Positions 41,410-50,392 of a stretch of DNA of 64,000 nucleotides are shown here, piece by piece. Below the pieces are notes generated by a model. That model saw only the letters and a list, made by a program, of their open reading frames with translations, was not told the origin of the DNA and did no database searches. The translations under genes and the position numbers were made by a program. The DNA is from Alteromonas gracilis (lineage in GTDB: Bacteria > Pseudomonadota > Gammaproteobacteria > Enterobacterales > Alteromonadaceae). Numbering within the stretch: the first letter of the stretch is position 1; each line of letters begins with the position of its first letter. The DNA is taken from the NCBI RefSeq assembly GCF_002993325.1, contig NZ_PVNO01000010.1, positions 1 to 64,000 on the forward strand, in the 5' to 3' direction.

Positions 41410-41435
41410 AAAAGGCTGCATTAATGCAGCCTTTT
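41410..41435. terminator. bidirectional terminator, perfect palindrome
   Basis: The 26-bp palindrome reads AAAAGGCTGCA, then TTAA, then TGCAGCCTTTT. It lies between convergent genes. Confidence 0.92.
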
Positions 41436-41453
41436 GTCGTTTAAGCGATATGA

Positions 41454-42380
41454 CTAAAGTGAATTTTCAAGCTCTGGAAGAACGTCGAATAGGTCTCCCA
41501 CTAAACCGTAGTCAGCAACCTGGAAAATTGGCGCTTCTTCGTCTTTGTTGATTGCAACAATAACTTTAGAGTCTTTCATACCAGCAAGGTGCTGAATAGC
41601 GCCTGAAATACCTACAGCGATATAAAGTTGAGGCGCAACAATTTTACCCGTTTGACCAACCTGCATATCGTTTGGAACAAAGCCAGCATCTACCGCTGCG
41701 CGCGATGCACCAATGGCTGCACCAAGCTTGTCTGCAATACCTTCAAGAAGCTTGAAGTTGTCACCGTTTTGCATACCACGGCCGCCCGAAATAACCACTT
41801 CTGCCGCTGTGAGTTCAGGGCGCTCAGATTCAGTAAGCTCTGCTGAAACGAAGTCAGATTTCTCACTACCTTTAACCACGTCAATTGCGGTTACTTCAGC
41901 ACTACCACCAGTTGCAGCTGCATCGAATGATGCTGCACGAACCGTAATCACCTTTTTTGCGTCAGATGATTGAACGATAGCAATTGCGTTACCTGCATAA
42001 ATTGGACGTACAAAAGTATCTTCACTTTCTACGCCAATAATGTCAGATATTTGGGCAACATCTAACAATGCCGCTACGCGAGGCATAAAGTTTTTACCTG
42101 TAGTTGTTGCAGCTGCAATGACATGACTATAGTCGCCTGCTAGTTCAAGAACCAAGTCGGCCGTATTTTCGGCCAGTTGATGCTTATAAGCTGCATTATC
42201 AGCAACAAGTACCTTCGCAACCCCATCAATCTGAGCCGCAGCTTCAGCAACCGCTTGGCAACCTTCTCCTGCCACTAAAACGTGGATGTCGCCGCCCATT
42301 TTCTGTGCCGCGTTCACAAGCTTATGCGTTTCCGTCTTTAAGCTTGTGTTATCGTGTTCTGCATATACGAGTACGCTCAT
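41454..42380 (-). CDS. etfA: electron transfer flavoprotein subunit alpha
   Basis: 308 residues, the usual size of bacterial EtfA. The C-terminal FAD domain shows [89 protein letters not shown] motifs (family signature [22 protein letters not shown]). Together with EtfB it carries electrons from acyl-CoA dehydrogenases to ETF-QO, in the cytoplasm. Its start overlaps the end of etfB by four bases (ATGA). Confidence 0.97.
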   Translation of the reverse strand: MSVLVYAEHDNTSLKTETHKLVNAAQKMGGDIHVLVAGEGCQAVAEAAAQIDGVAKVLVADNAAYKHQLAENTADLVLELAGDYSHVIAAATTTGKNFMPRVAALLDVAQISDIIGVESEDTFVRPIYAGNAIAIVQSSDAKKVITVRAASFDAAATGGSAEVTAIDVVKGSEKSDFVSAELTESERPELTAAEVVISGGRGMQNGDNFKLLEGIADKLGAAIGASRAAVDAGFVPNDMQVGQTGKIVAPQLYIAVGISGAIQHLAGMKDSKVIVAINKDEEAPIFQVADYGLVGDLFDVLPELENSL

Positions 42381-43129
42381 GAGATCACCTTTGCTTCATT
42401 TTTTAACTTGTCTACTAACTCAGCAACGTCTGCCACTTTAATGCCACCCTCACGCTGAGGCGGAGGCGTGACTTTAAGCACTTTTACGTTTGACTCTAAC
42501 GCAACACCAAAGTCTGCGGCCGCTTTAACATCAAGAGGCTTGCGCTTTGCTTTCATAATATTTGGAAGCGAGGCGTAACGCGGTTCGTTCAAACGAAGGT
42601 CTGTTGTGACTACAGCTGGAAGCGAGAGCGCAACAGTTTGAAGACCACCGTCGATTTCACGAGTTACATTCACTTTTTCGCCATCTACAACCACTTCAGA
42701 GGCAAAAGTTCCCTGAGGCATACCAGTTAATGCGGCAAGCATCTGGCCTGTTTGGTTGTTGTCAGAATCGATGCTCTGTTTACCAAGAATAACAAGCTGA
42801 GGCTGCTCTTCTTCTACCACTTTGGCTAATAGCTTTGCCACTTGAAGTGAATCAAGATTTTGATCGGTATCGATTTGGATACCACGATCAGCACCTAGGG
42901 CTAGTGCTGTACGTATTTGTTCTTGGCAGCTTTTATCACCAATTGAAACGACAACGATTTCAGTGACCACGCCCTTTTCTTTTAAACGAACGGCTTCTTC
43001 AACAGCAATTTCACAGAAAGGGTTAATCGCCATTTTCGCGTTAGTAAGATCTACGCCTGATTCATCGGCCTTCACTCTTACCTTAACGTTGTAGTCGATC
43101 GCGCGTTTGACCGGTACGAGTATTTTCAT
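42377..43129 (-). CDS. etfB: electron transfer flavoprotein subunit beta
   Basis: 250 residues, full-length EtfB. Seen: [50 protein letters not shown] (AMP-binding region) and [22 protein letters not shown]. It binds AMP and pairs with EtfA. It is the first gene of the etfBA unit. The 370-base divergent region with ETF-QO contains two 18-bp dyads of the GTTrACGTnnACGTnAAC type that may control both directions. Confidence 0.97.
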   Translation of the reverse strand: MKILVPVKRAIDYNVKVRVKADESGVDLTNAKMAINPFCEIAVEEAVRLKEKGVVTEIVVVSIGDKSCQEQIRTALALGADRGIQIDTDQNLDSLQVAKLLAKVVEEEQPQLVILGKQSIDSDNNQTGQMLAALTGMPQGTFASEVVVDGEKVNVTREIDGGLQTVALSLPAVVTTDLRLNEPRYASLPNIMKAKRKPLDVKAAADFGVALESNVKVLKVTPPPQREGGIKVADVAELVDKLKNEAKVIS

Positions 43130-43338
43130 ATTTACCTCAATTGTTGAGTTCGTCGGTGCTAATTACGTTTCATTAATAATTAACTATTAATAATTAAAAA
43201 CGTATTACATCACCACGCTTTTTGAAACTTTAACAATGCTTCTACGTTAAAAAAGAAACTGTGGAACGTACGTTTTTAAAAGGCTAGCCTTAAAACGACG
43301 TTAACACCACGTTTACGAGCAGTTATAATGAACTACCA

Positions 43339-43356
43339 GTTAACGTTAACGTAAAC
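43339..43356. promoter_or_regulatory. dyad operator 1 of the etf region
   Basis: GTTAACGTTAACGTAAAC. It matches the pattern GTTrACGTnnACGTnAAC also found at 43377-43394 and, upstream of the S46 peptidase gene, at 23149-23166. Confidence 0.55.
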
Positions 43357-43376
43357 TGCTTTGCAATGTACTTACT

Positions 43377-43394
43377 GTTGACGTAAACGTCAAC
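43377..43394. promoter_or_regulatory. dyad operator 2 of the etf region
   Basis: GTTGACGTAAACGTCAAC has perfect 7-bp arms around TAAA. It is the best match to the shared motif and lies 105 bases before the ETF-QO start. Confidence 0.62.
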
Positions 43395-43499
43395 CTGCAT
43401 TACCTTGCAAAACGACAATTAATTTACATGTTTTTGACACAAAGCATTATTTGTTTCATCAATAGTGCACTATAAAAATACAAACATAAGGAGCCTCCC

Positions 43500-45149
43500 T
43501 TGGAACGAGAATCGATGGAGTTTGACGTAGTCATCGTCGGTGCCGGCCCAGCTGGATTATCAACGGCTTGCAAGCTTATGCAGCTTGCAAATGAGAAAGA
43601 CCAAGAGCTAATGGTCTGTGTGGTCGAAAAAGGCTCCGAAGTAGGCGCGCATATTCTTTCTGGCGCGGTGTTCGAACCTCGCGCACTCAACGAGCTTTTT
43701 CCTGACTGGAAAGAAAAAGGTGCACCGCTCAACACGCCAGTCACTGAAGACCATATCTATTTACTTAACGATGAAACGTCATCGAGAAAGCTACCAAACG
43801 GCATAACGCCAAAAACCATGCACAATGACGGCAATTATATTGTCTCAATGGGGAACGTTAGCCGCTGGTTAGCGGAACAAGCTGAACAGTTAGGGGTTGA
43901 AGTATTTCCTGGGTTCGCTGCCTCTGAAGTTATCTATAATGAAGATGGCAGTGTTGGCGGTGTGCTTACCGGAGACATGGGTGTCGGCGAAAATGGCGAA
44001 CCTAAAGACGGCTATATGCCAGGCATGGAGTTACGTGCTAAATACACCGTGTTTGCTGAGGGCTGTCGCGGTCACTTAGGCAAAGAGCTCATTTCTCACT
44101 TTAAGTTAGATCAAGATGCTTCTCCTCAACACTATGCCATTGGCTTTAAAGAAATTTGGGATATAGATCCATCCAAGCATCAGCCAGGTTTGGTTGTTCA
44201 CAGCGCGGGTTGGCCCCTTGATGATGCCACCGGCGGCAGCTATCTTTATCACGCTGAGGACAATCAGGTGTTCGTTGGCCTAATCGTTGACCTTAATTAT
44301 GACAACCCCTATTTAAGCCCGTTTGATGAATTTCAGCGCCTCAAACATCACCCTGTTTTTAAACAGTACCTGGAAGGTGGTAAGCGCGTTTCTTACGGCG
44401 CTCGTGCAATTGCAAAGGGTGGCTTTAATTCGTTGCCTAAAATGACCTTTCCTGGCGGCTTATTAGTAGGCTGTGAAGCAGGTACCCTCAATTTTGCGAA
44501 GATAAAGGGTAATCACACTGCAATGAAGTCAGGCATGTTAGCCGCTGAAAGTATTTTTGATGCCATTGTGGAGAATTCTGAAGCCCCCACAAAAGAGTTA
44601 ACCAGCTTTACAGAGAAATTTAAATCATCGTGGCTGTATGACGAATTGTTCCGCTCTCGTAATTTTGGTCCTGCGATTCATAAGCTAGGTAATTTCTGGG
44701 GCGGCGCATTTAATACACTTGAGCAAAATTTCTTTAACGGCAATTTGTTTTTCACTATGAAAGATGAACATAAAGATTATGCTCAACTTAAAGAAGCAAA
44801 AGATGCGAAAGAGATTTCCTATCCGAAACCAGATGGCGTGTTGAGTTTTGATAAATTATCGTCGGTATTTTTATCTAACACCAACCATGAAGAAGATCAG
44901 CCCTGTCACTTAAAACTGAAAGATCCTTCTATTCCTATTCAAATTAATTTACCTAAATTTGCCGAGCCTGCTCAGCGCTACTGTCCTGCTGGGGTATATG
45001 AGGTAATTGAAGAAGAAGGACAACCTCGTTTTCAAATTAACGCACAGAACTGCGTTCACTGTAAAACCTGCGATATCAAGGATCCCAGCCAAAATATTAA
45101 ATGGGTTGTACCAGAGGGTGCAGGTGGCCCCAATTATCCAAATATGTAA
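43500..45149 (+). CDS. electron transfer flavoprotein-ubiquinone oxidoreductase
   Basis: 549 residues, the usual length of ETF-QO, a membrane-associated enzyme that passes electrons from ETF to quinone. The N-terminal FAD motif VIVGAGPAGLS, SGAVFEPRALNELFP, and GCEAGTLNFAKIKGNHTAMKSGMLAAE are seen. The C-terminal 4Fe-4S domain has CPAGVYEV and NCVHCKTCDIKDPSQNIKW. The start is TTG 43500, with AAGGAG seven bases upstream; the ATG at 43515 has no good ribosome site. It is divergent from etfBA and is terminated at 45211-45238. Confidence 0.96.
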   Translation: MERESMEFDVVIVGAGPAGLSTACKLMQLANEKDQELMVCVVEKGSEVGAHILSGAVFEPRALNELFPDWKEKGAPLNTPVTEDHIYLLNDETSSRKLPNGITPKTMHNDGNYIVSMGNVSRWLAEQAEQLGVEVFPGFAASEVIYNEDGSVGGVLTGDMGVGENGEPKDGYMPGMELRAKYTVFAEGCRGHLGKELISHFKLDQDASPQHYAIGFKEIWDIDPSKHQPGLVVHSAGWPLDDATGGSYLYHAEDNQVFVGLIVDLNYDNPYLSPFDEFQRLKHHPVFKQYLEGGKRVSYGARAIAKGGFNSLPKMTFPGGLLVGCEAGTLNFAKIKGNHTAMKSGMLAAESIFDAIVENSEAPTKELTSFTEKFKSSWLYDELFRSRNFGPAIHKLGNFWGGAFNTLEQNFFNGNLFFTMKDEHKDYAQLKEAKDAKEISYPKPDGVLSFDKLSSVFLSNTNHEEDQPCHLKLKDPSIPIQINLPKFAEPAQRYCPAGVYEVIEEEGQPRFQINAQNCVHCKTCDIKDPSQNIKWVVPEGAGGPNYPNM

Positions 45150-45210
45150 ATTTCCTCTAGCTTTGCGAAACAACATTTAATAGTTTCTGCAATTAAACGG
45201 ATAATTTTTA

Positions 45211-45238
45211 AAAGCGAGCGTAGCTCGCTTTTTTTTTG
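45211..45238 (+). terminator. terminator of the ETF-QO gene
   Basis: AAAGCGAGC and GCTCGCTTT form a 9-bp stem around GTA, followed by a run of Ts. Confidence 0.9.
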
Positions 45239-45294
45239 TGCTACTTTTAATTATTATCTAATTGAAATTTAGTACAACGTATTAAGGTTAATTA

Positions 45295-45693
45295 ATGAGC
45301 GAATTTTTAGATATTTTAACCCATGGAAGACGTTTACAAGGTGCTGTTAAGGAATTAAGCATAGAAGAACTTGAGCAGGTTCAAGAAAAACTTAGCGGTA
45401 TAATAGAAAAAAGAAAAGAAAAAGCGCTTGAGCAAGAAAAACTAGAAAAAGAAAAGTTAGAAAAGCTAGCGTCAATTAAAAAGCAAATGGAAGAAGCTGG
45501 CTTAAATGTAGAAGATTTACAGGCGTTAAATCTAGACACAAATAAAAAGGCCGGAAAAAAGCGCCCAATCAAATATAAGCTGGTAGATGAAAAAGGCGAA
45601 GAACATTTATGGACAGGCATAGGTCGTATGCCTCGCATATATAAAGATGCGCTCGACAGCGGCAAGTCACTTGACGATTACGCTATAAACTAA
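45295..45693 (+). CDS. H-NS family nucleoid-associated protein
   Basis: 132 residues. An N-terminal oligomerisation helix (SEFLDILTHGRRLQGAVKELSIEELEQVQEKLSGII) leads to a highly charged coiled coil (KEKALEQEKLEKEKLEK), a linker with basic residues KKAGKKRPIKYKL, and the DNA-binding part with WTGIGRMPRIYKDALDSGKSLDDYAI. The core binding motif here reads GIGRMP in place of the usual QGR-containing loop (TWTGQGRTP), a substitution in the DNA-binding loop. It silences AT-rich DNA such as acquired cassettes. It has its own terminator at 45718-45735. Confidence 0.92.
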   Translation: MSEFLDILTHGRRLQGAVKELSIEELEQVQEKLSGIIEKRKEKALEQEKLEKEKLEKLASIKKQMEEAGLNVEDLQALNLDTNKKAGKKRPIKYKLVDEKGEEHLWTGIGRMPRIYKDALDSGKSLDDYAIN

Positions 45694-45717
45694 ATTATCT
45701 GCTTAACCATTATAATG

Positions 45718-45735
45718 GGGCCTGTTTTACAGGCC
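45718..45735 (+). terminator. terminator of the H-NS-like gene
   Basis: GGCCTGT and ACAGGCC form a 7-bp stem with a TTT loop, followed by TTATTTTATTTT. Confidence 0.8.
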
Positions 45736-45775
45736 TTATTTTATTTTGACCACACGTCAGTTAGCGCATTTTTAA

Positions 45776-46576
45776 ATGGAAAATAGGTATAAAGCTGTGG
45801 AGTTAAACTATAAACTTTCAAAAAGCCAAACATCTTCTCCGTGGTTAATATTAATTCACGGTCTTTTTGGCAATGCCGATAATTTAGCGGGAATTAAACG
45901 CCATTTTGAATCAGATTTTAATGTCCTTAGCATTGATTTACCGGATCATGGTGAATCACCGTGGACTTCATTGTTTTCAATAGACGATGCAGCTGAAGCA
46001 GTGTTCGAACTAATGCAATCGCTTGAAATAAGTCGTAGTGCAGTATTGGGCCATTCTTTAGGTGGCAAAGTTGCAATGAGATTAGCCCTAAGTCACAGTG
46101 ATGTAATATCCCACTTAATTGTTGCCGACATTGCCCCGGTTAAATACGACCATAGCCATCAAGCGGTATTTGAAGGCTTGAATTCTGTTCCGTTAACCAC
46201 CATCCAAAGTAGAAAGGACGCAGAAAAAGAAATGGCGGCGCATGTAAAAGAACCTGGCGTGCGCCAGTTTCTTTTGAAAAGCCTGTATCAGGATGATAGC
46301 GGCGCATGGAAATGGCGATTTAATGTAGAAGGTCTCATTGCAAGTTATTCCCATATTATTGACTGGGAACAAACTAATCAGACGTTTGATGGCATAACAT
46401 TGTTTATTAAGGGAAGTGAGTCTGACTACATAACATCTGCCTATCGCGATGAGATAAGTCGTTATTTCCCTAATGCGAAAGCACATATTATAGAGGGTAC
46501 GGGCCATTGGTTGCATGCAGAAAAGCCTGCGGCATTTAATTCGATAGTTGAGAGAACGCTCAAGAAATCGTCCTAA
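45776..46576 (+). CDS. ybfF: alpha/beta fold hydrolase, YbfF family esterase
   Basis: 266 residues of the alpha/beta hydrolase superfamily. Seen: LILIHGLFGNADNLAGI (oxyanion hole), LPDHGESP, nucleophile Ser in VLGHSLGGKVAMRLAL, an acid in GSESDYITSAYRDEISRYFP and His in GTGHWLHAEKPAAF. YbfF acts on thioesters and short-chain esters. An alternative start is GTG 45797 (weak ribosome site); ATG 45776 has none, so the exact start is uncertain. It is upstream of a DUF2788 gene, fldA and fur, as in many gammaproteobacteria. Confidence 0.93.
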   Translation: MENRYKAVELNYKLSKSQTSSPWLILIHGLFGNADNLAGIKRHFESDFNVLSIDLPDHGESPWTSLFSIDDAAEAVFELMQSLEISRSAVLGHSLGGKVAMRLALSHSDVISHLIVADIAPVKYDHSHQAVFEGLNSVPLTTIQSRKDAEKEMAAHVKEPGVRQFLLKSLYQDDSGAWKWRFNVEGLIASYSHIIDWEQTNQTFDGITLFIKGSESDYITSAYRDEISRYFPNAKAHIIEGTGHWLHAEKPAAFNSIVERTLKKSS

Positions 46577-46699
46577 AAATAAGGTTTCTCCATCGTTTAA
46601 GATGAGAATGACTATTATTACATTTTTTTGAACGTTTTAGGCTCTTACAGGCGTATATACTGTGGTATCATTGCGCCAGAATTTTGAAGTAACAACACT

Positions 46700-46918
46700 A
46701 TGCTTGCAGAAAATTACGAACTCATTGAGTCCATCATGTTGTATGGCGGCTTATTTATACTTTTCGTATTGATGGGTTTCGCTGTACACGATGTACTGCG
46801 TAAGAACGATGTACCGCTCATAGGGCGTGTCGTCACCTATGGTGTGCTAGGTTTAGGAGCCTTGGGGTTTCTTGCGAAAGGCATTATTGAATGGTTTTGG
46901 TTAAGCACAGGCGTTTAA
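46700..46918 (+). CDS. DUF2788 family small membrane protein
   Basis: 72 residues with two membrane helices (about 12-30 and 43-64) linked by HDVLRKNDVPLIGR. The sequence matches the DUF2788 family, which occurs between ybfF and fldA in this group. Function is unknown. It lies 123 bases after ybfF and 26 bases before fldA, and is probably transcribed with the latter. Confidence 0.9.
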   Translation: MLAENYELIESIMLYGGLFILFVLMGFAVHDVLRKNDVPLIGRVVTYGVLGLGALGFLAKGIIEWFWLSTGV

Positions 46919-46944
46919 TTAGTAACGATTAATAGAGGTTAGAT

Positions 46945-47469
46945 ATGGCAAGCGTTGGCCTATTTTTCGGAAGTGACACGGGTAATACCGAACATGTTGC
47001 GAAAATGATCCAGAAGGAATTGGGTAAACAGCTAATTGATGTTAAAGACATTGCCAAGAGCAGTAAAGAAGACATCGCTGATTTTGATTTGCTTATCTTT
47101 GGTATCCCTACGTGGTACTACGGTGAAGCGCAATGCGACTGGGATGACTTTTTTCCAGAGTTAGAGCAAATCGACTTTAATGATAAGCTGGTTGCAATTT
47201 TTGGTTGTGGCGATCAAGAAGATTATGCTGAATACTTCTTAGATGCGATGGGTATGGTTAGAGACATCGTTGAAGCCAAAGGCGCGATTTTAGTTGGTCA
47301 ATGGTCAACTGATGGCTATGACTTCGAAGCATCTAAAGGTATGGCTGACGACAATCATTTTGTTGGTCTAGGAATTGATGAAGATCGCCAACCTGAACTA
47401 ACAGAGTCTCGCGTTAAAGCGTGGTGTAAGCAAATTCACGACGAACTATGCTTGGCAGAACTGGCCTAG
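46945..47469 (+). CDS. fldA: flavodoxin
   Basis: 174 residues, long-chain flavodoxin. The FMN phosphate loop GSDTGNTEHVAK (about 9-20), TWYYGEAQCDWDDFFPEL (about 56-73; isoalloxazine contact) and GCGDQEDYAEYF are seen. It carries low-potential electrons to reductive enzymes such as methionine synthase and IspG/IspH. ATG 46945 follows AGAGGT. It is adjacent to the fur region and closed by the terminator at 47508-47538. Confidence 0.96.
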   Translation: MASVGLFFGSDTGNTEHVAKMIQKELGKQLIDVKDIAKSSKEDIADFDLLIFGIPTWYYGEAQCDWDDFFPELEQIDFNDKLVAIFGCGDQEDYAEYFLDAMGMVRDIVEAKGAILVGQWSTDGYDFEASKGMADDNHFVGLGIDEDRQPELTESRVKAWCKQIHDELCLAELA

Positions 47470-47507
47470 TTTGAACGCGGTGCATTAGCGTGCACAAATA
47501 TGTATAC

Positions 47508-47538
47508 AAAAAACCGCTCAGACGAGCGGTTTTTTTTG
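47508..47538. terminator. bidirectional terminator between fldA and the chemotaxis receptor gene
   Basis: AAAAAACCGCTC and GAGCGGTTTTTT form a 12-bp stem around AGAC, followed by Ts. Confidence 0.92.
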
Positions 47539-47587
47539 ATTTACATTAAAGGGAATTGCGTTGCGTACAAGAAGTACCTTCTAAAAA

Positions 47588-49594
47588 TCACAAGTGGAAA
47601 CGCTCTACTGCCTTTCTTAGGCTTTCAGTTTGTGCATCCAGCATCATCGTTGATTCATTAGACTGTCTAGTGCTCTGTGCACTCGAATCTGCCAAGGCAA
47701 CAATTTTATTCAAGCTCTCGGCAACATCACCAAGCAGTATGTCTTGTTGCTGAGTATCCGTGACGATATGTTCGTTAATATCACTTAAACGTTCAATAAT
47801 CTGGCGAATGCTTTCAACTTGTTGTGAAACTTGCTGCGTGATTTGCACCCCTTCTTGCGCTTGCTCACGCCCTGCATTGATCGCTTTAACGGCCTCAGCA
47901 GCATCTTTTTGCAAATTACCTATCATTTGCTCTATCTCTTCCGTTGAGTCGTGTGTGCGATTTGCCAACGTTCGTACTTCATCAGCAACCACAGCAAACC
48001 CCCTGCCCTGCTCACCGGCTCTGGCTGCCTCTATGGCAGCATTCAGCGCTAACAAGTTAGTTTGTTCTGCTATTGTCTTAATGACGTCTAAAATACTGCC
48101 AATACTGCGAGAGTTATCGTCTAGCCTACTTATAATTTGTGAAGATGATTCGGCTTGTCTAGCTTGATTTCCTACTTGCTGACGGTTCTTATCGACTAAA
48201 TGGCCGATGTCTGTGCTCTGCTGGGTTATTTCTCTAAGCGCATCCATTGCATCGTGAATTTGAGCAAGATTGCTGCGGCTCTTATCCTGAACATTTTTCG
48301 TGTTCGTTGAGGTAACAGTAACTTGCTCTCGCTGCTTATCCACCTCCGAAAGGCTTTTGTTACCAAGCTCAACGCTTTCTTTTGTAATTTCAATTAGCCG
48401 CTTTTCTTGTTCTAAAATATTACCCACCAGCTCTCTTAAACTGTCAGTTAAACTGTTCACCTTTGCTGATAGTGCTGAAAACTCATCGTTGCCTTCTTCA
48501 GATAGTTTCGTACTTAAATCGCCTTTACTCAGCAGGCTCAGCCCTTGGTTTATTCGACCTAATGGCTTTGAAATACTACGCGTCACAATTACCGCTAAGA
48601 ATATCGCTGCGGTTAGCCCTAAGACTGCAACAATAATATTGCGAACTAAATTTTCCTGAACGGATTCGAGAATGGCGTTTTGTCCATCAAGCGACTGCGC
48701 CTGTACTGAATCGAACAAGGTATTAATGTCGGTAAGTGCCGTCTGTAATGCCTCTTTTGCTTGCTTTTGCGCAACCGCAGCTTTTTCTACCTCTAACAGT
48801 TTCTGACGTTGAAGAGCAATCAGGCCATTTGACCCGTTTACCGCCTCAATAAGCAGGTCATACTGCTCGTTAAACGCCTCTATTGTGCCACCGTCATTAA
48901 CATCTGTTGCTAAACGGTTAACGTAGTCTTTATCAACTTGCAAATTGCTCAATTGATAATTTAAATCTTCGATAATATTGGCACTTTGTGCTGCATCGTT
49001 TGTTTCCGCCAATTCAACAAAAGAGTCGTTCATTGTGAGTAGCTTATTATCGATAGCCGTTCCAGCCCCAATAAGCGTTTCGATGCTAGGGTTATTACCT
49101 TCTAAATAAGAAAGATCAAGCATAAGAGCACTGGCTTCGTCGGCGGTCATCAGAACCTTCTCAAGCTGGGTGGCAAGTGCCTTTTCAATATTCATCCTCT
49201 CATTAATTGCCGCATACATGTTATTGCTGCTATCAACATAGGCCAAACTTACGTCAACGGCATTGGATGCTACATTGTTTTTGGGCATGAGGGAGGTTAA
49301 CTGCGATAGGTCACCCTCGAATGCTGACGATAATGAGTCAAAGGTCGCTTTATTAGCATTTAACTCAGCAATATCTACGACGTGATAGCCATTAGCCGTA
49401 ATTACCGATAACGAAAGAATCTCGGTTTTCACCTTTACCATACTGGTTTGCACCGGCATTTTCTGTTCTACAACATCTAACGCGGAGTCTTTAATACTAC
49501 TGAGTCCAAAGTAAGAGAGAGTACTAGTGAGTAAAAGCAAGCAGCCGAATAGACCGAAGCCTAGTGTGATTTTATTTATAATTGTTAACTGCAT
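47588..49594 (-). CDS. methyl-accepting chemotaxis protein
   Basis: About 668 residues. A first membrane helix (about 8-28) precedes a long helical periplasmic sensor domain (about 30-310), a second membrane helix (about 324-344), a HAMP domain ([33 protein letters not shown] region) and the cytoplasmic signalling domain with the hairpin tip [40 protein letters not shown]. It senses an unknown ligand and signals to CheA/CheW. The start is placed at ATG 49594 with GGAAG five bases upstream; ATG 49606 is an alternative. It separates fldA from fur. Confidence 0.94.
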   Translation of the reverse strand: MQLTIINKITLGFGLFGCLLLLTSTLSYFGLSSIKDSALDVVEQKMPVQTSMVKVKTEILSLSVITANGYHVVDIAELNANKATFDSLSSAFEGDLSQLTSLMPKNNVASNAVDVSLAYVDSSNNMYAAINERMNIEKALATQLEKVLMTADEASALMLDLSYLEGNNPSIETLIGAGTAIDNKLLTMNDSFVELAETNDAAQSANIIEDLNYQLSNLQVDKDYVNRLATDVNDGGTIEAFNEQYDLLIEAVNGSNGLIALQRQKLLEVEKAAVAQKQAKEALQTALTDINTLFDSVQAQSLDGQNAILESVQENLVRNIIVAVLGLTAAIFLAVIVTRSISKPLGRINQGLSLLSKGDLSTKLSEEGNDEFSALSAKVNSLTDSLRELVGNILEQEKRLIEITKESVELGNKSLSEVDKQREQVTVTSTNTKNVQDKSRSNLAQIHDAMDALREITQQSTDIGHLVDKNRQQVGNQARQAESSSQIISRLDDNSRSIGSILDVIKTIAEQTNLLALNAAIEAARAGEQGRGFAVVADEVRTLANRTHDSTEEIEQMIGNLQKDAAEAVKAINAGREQAQEGVQITQQVSQQVESIRQIIERLSDINEHIVTDTQQQDILLGDVAESLNKIVALADSSAQSTRQSNESTMMLDAQTESLRKAVERFHL

Positions 49595-49908
49595 GGGCAC
49601 TTCCATTAAAACTGCATGCCAAAAATATCGGAGCGTTGAGTCACTTCATTAAGTTTAGTTTAACAGGATGTTAATGCAATACGTCAAAAGTTTTATTTAT
49701 TTTAGTTATTTAGTAACATTATCTGAGACTTATGTACTGGTCGGAGTTGCTTAATTTACTCGACCACACTGGGTCAAATTTAGTCGTTCTTGAAGCAATG
49801 GGTAAATTTTCGTCGAGAAAACAAAGTTTCCACGGTTTTCCTTTTAAATTGTTTTAACTTACCTATAATAACCCCAAATATTTATTCACTCGTTCTTAGT
49901 AGGTTGTA
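49595..49908. other. divergent region between the chemotaxis receptor gene and fur
   Basis: No ORF. TATAAT at 49864-49869, 39 bases before the fur start codon, is a candidate -10 element; the -35 region is weak. No clear Fur box was seen. Confidence 0.5.
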
Positions 49909-50337
49909 ATGGATCAAAATAAAGAATTGAAAAAAGCAGGGCTTAAAGTCACTCTGCCTCGCCTTAAAATTTTACAAATTCTGCAAGAGCCAGAAAACCA
50001 ACACATCAGTGCTGAAGACGTATACAAAATACTCATTGAACAGGGTGAAGAAATTGGTTTAGCGACAGTATATCGCGTCTTAAACCAGTTCGATGATGCT
50101 GGTATCCTTAATCGTCATCATTTTGAAGGCGGAAAATCGGTATTCGAAATAAGCCACAAAGATCATCACGACCACTTGGTATGCCTCAAGTGCGGCAAAG
50201 TTATCGAGTTTGAAGACGAGATCATCGAAGAACGCCAAGAAATGATTGCCAAAAAACATAAGATGAAGCTCACACATCACAGCCTTTATCTTTACGGCGA
50301 ATGCACAGACGGTAACTGCGATAACGTACCAGACTAA
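49909..50337 (+). CDS. fur: ferric uptake regulator
   Basis: 142 residues, close to the usual 148. The winged-helix DNA-binding domain (KAGLKVTLPRLKILQILQEPENQHISAEDVYKIL, then GLATVYRVLNQFDDAGILNRHHFEGGKSVFE) is followed by the metal-binding dimerisation domain with HKDHHDHLVCLKCGKVIEFEDEIIE and CTDGNC. The histidines and CxxC pairs give the regulatory and structural metal sites. It represses iron-uptake genes when iron is abundant. The ATG 49909 start is preceded by a weak ribosome site (TAGTAGG). A strong terminator follows. Confidence 0.96.
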   Translation: MDQNKELKKAGLKVTLPRLKILQILQEPENQHISAEDVYKILIEQGEEIGLATVYRVLNQFDDAGILNRHHFEGGKSVFEISHKDHHDHLVCLKCGKVIEFEDEIIEERQEMIAKKHKMKLTHHSLYLYGECTDGNCDNVPD

Positions 50338-50357
50338 GTTATTTGTATTTATTCAAG

Positions 50358-50385
50358 AAGAGGCCCGCTATTATGCGGGCCTCTT
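50358..50385. terminator. bidirectional terminator between fur and the aminotransferase gene
   Basis: AAGAGGCCCGC and GCGGGCCTCTT form an 11-bp perfect stem around TATTAT, followed by TTGTTTTTT. Confidence 0.92.
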
Positions 50386-50392
50386 TTGTTTT

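Larger units (their letters stand above)
43130..43499. other. divergent regulatory region between etfBA and ETF-QO
   Basis: These 370 bases carry no gene. Several ACGTnnACGT-type dyads fall at 43339-43356 and 43377-43394, with more degenerate copies around 43300-43320. The region also contains the -10/-35 signals of two divergent promoters that cannot be placed with confidence. Confidence 0.6.

Noticed and set aside
49607..49908. Fur box upstream of fur
   Set aside because: No match to the 19-bp GATAATGATAATCATTATC-type pattern was found in this interval.
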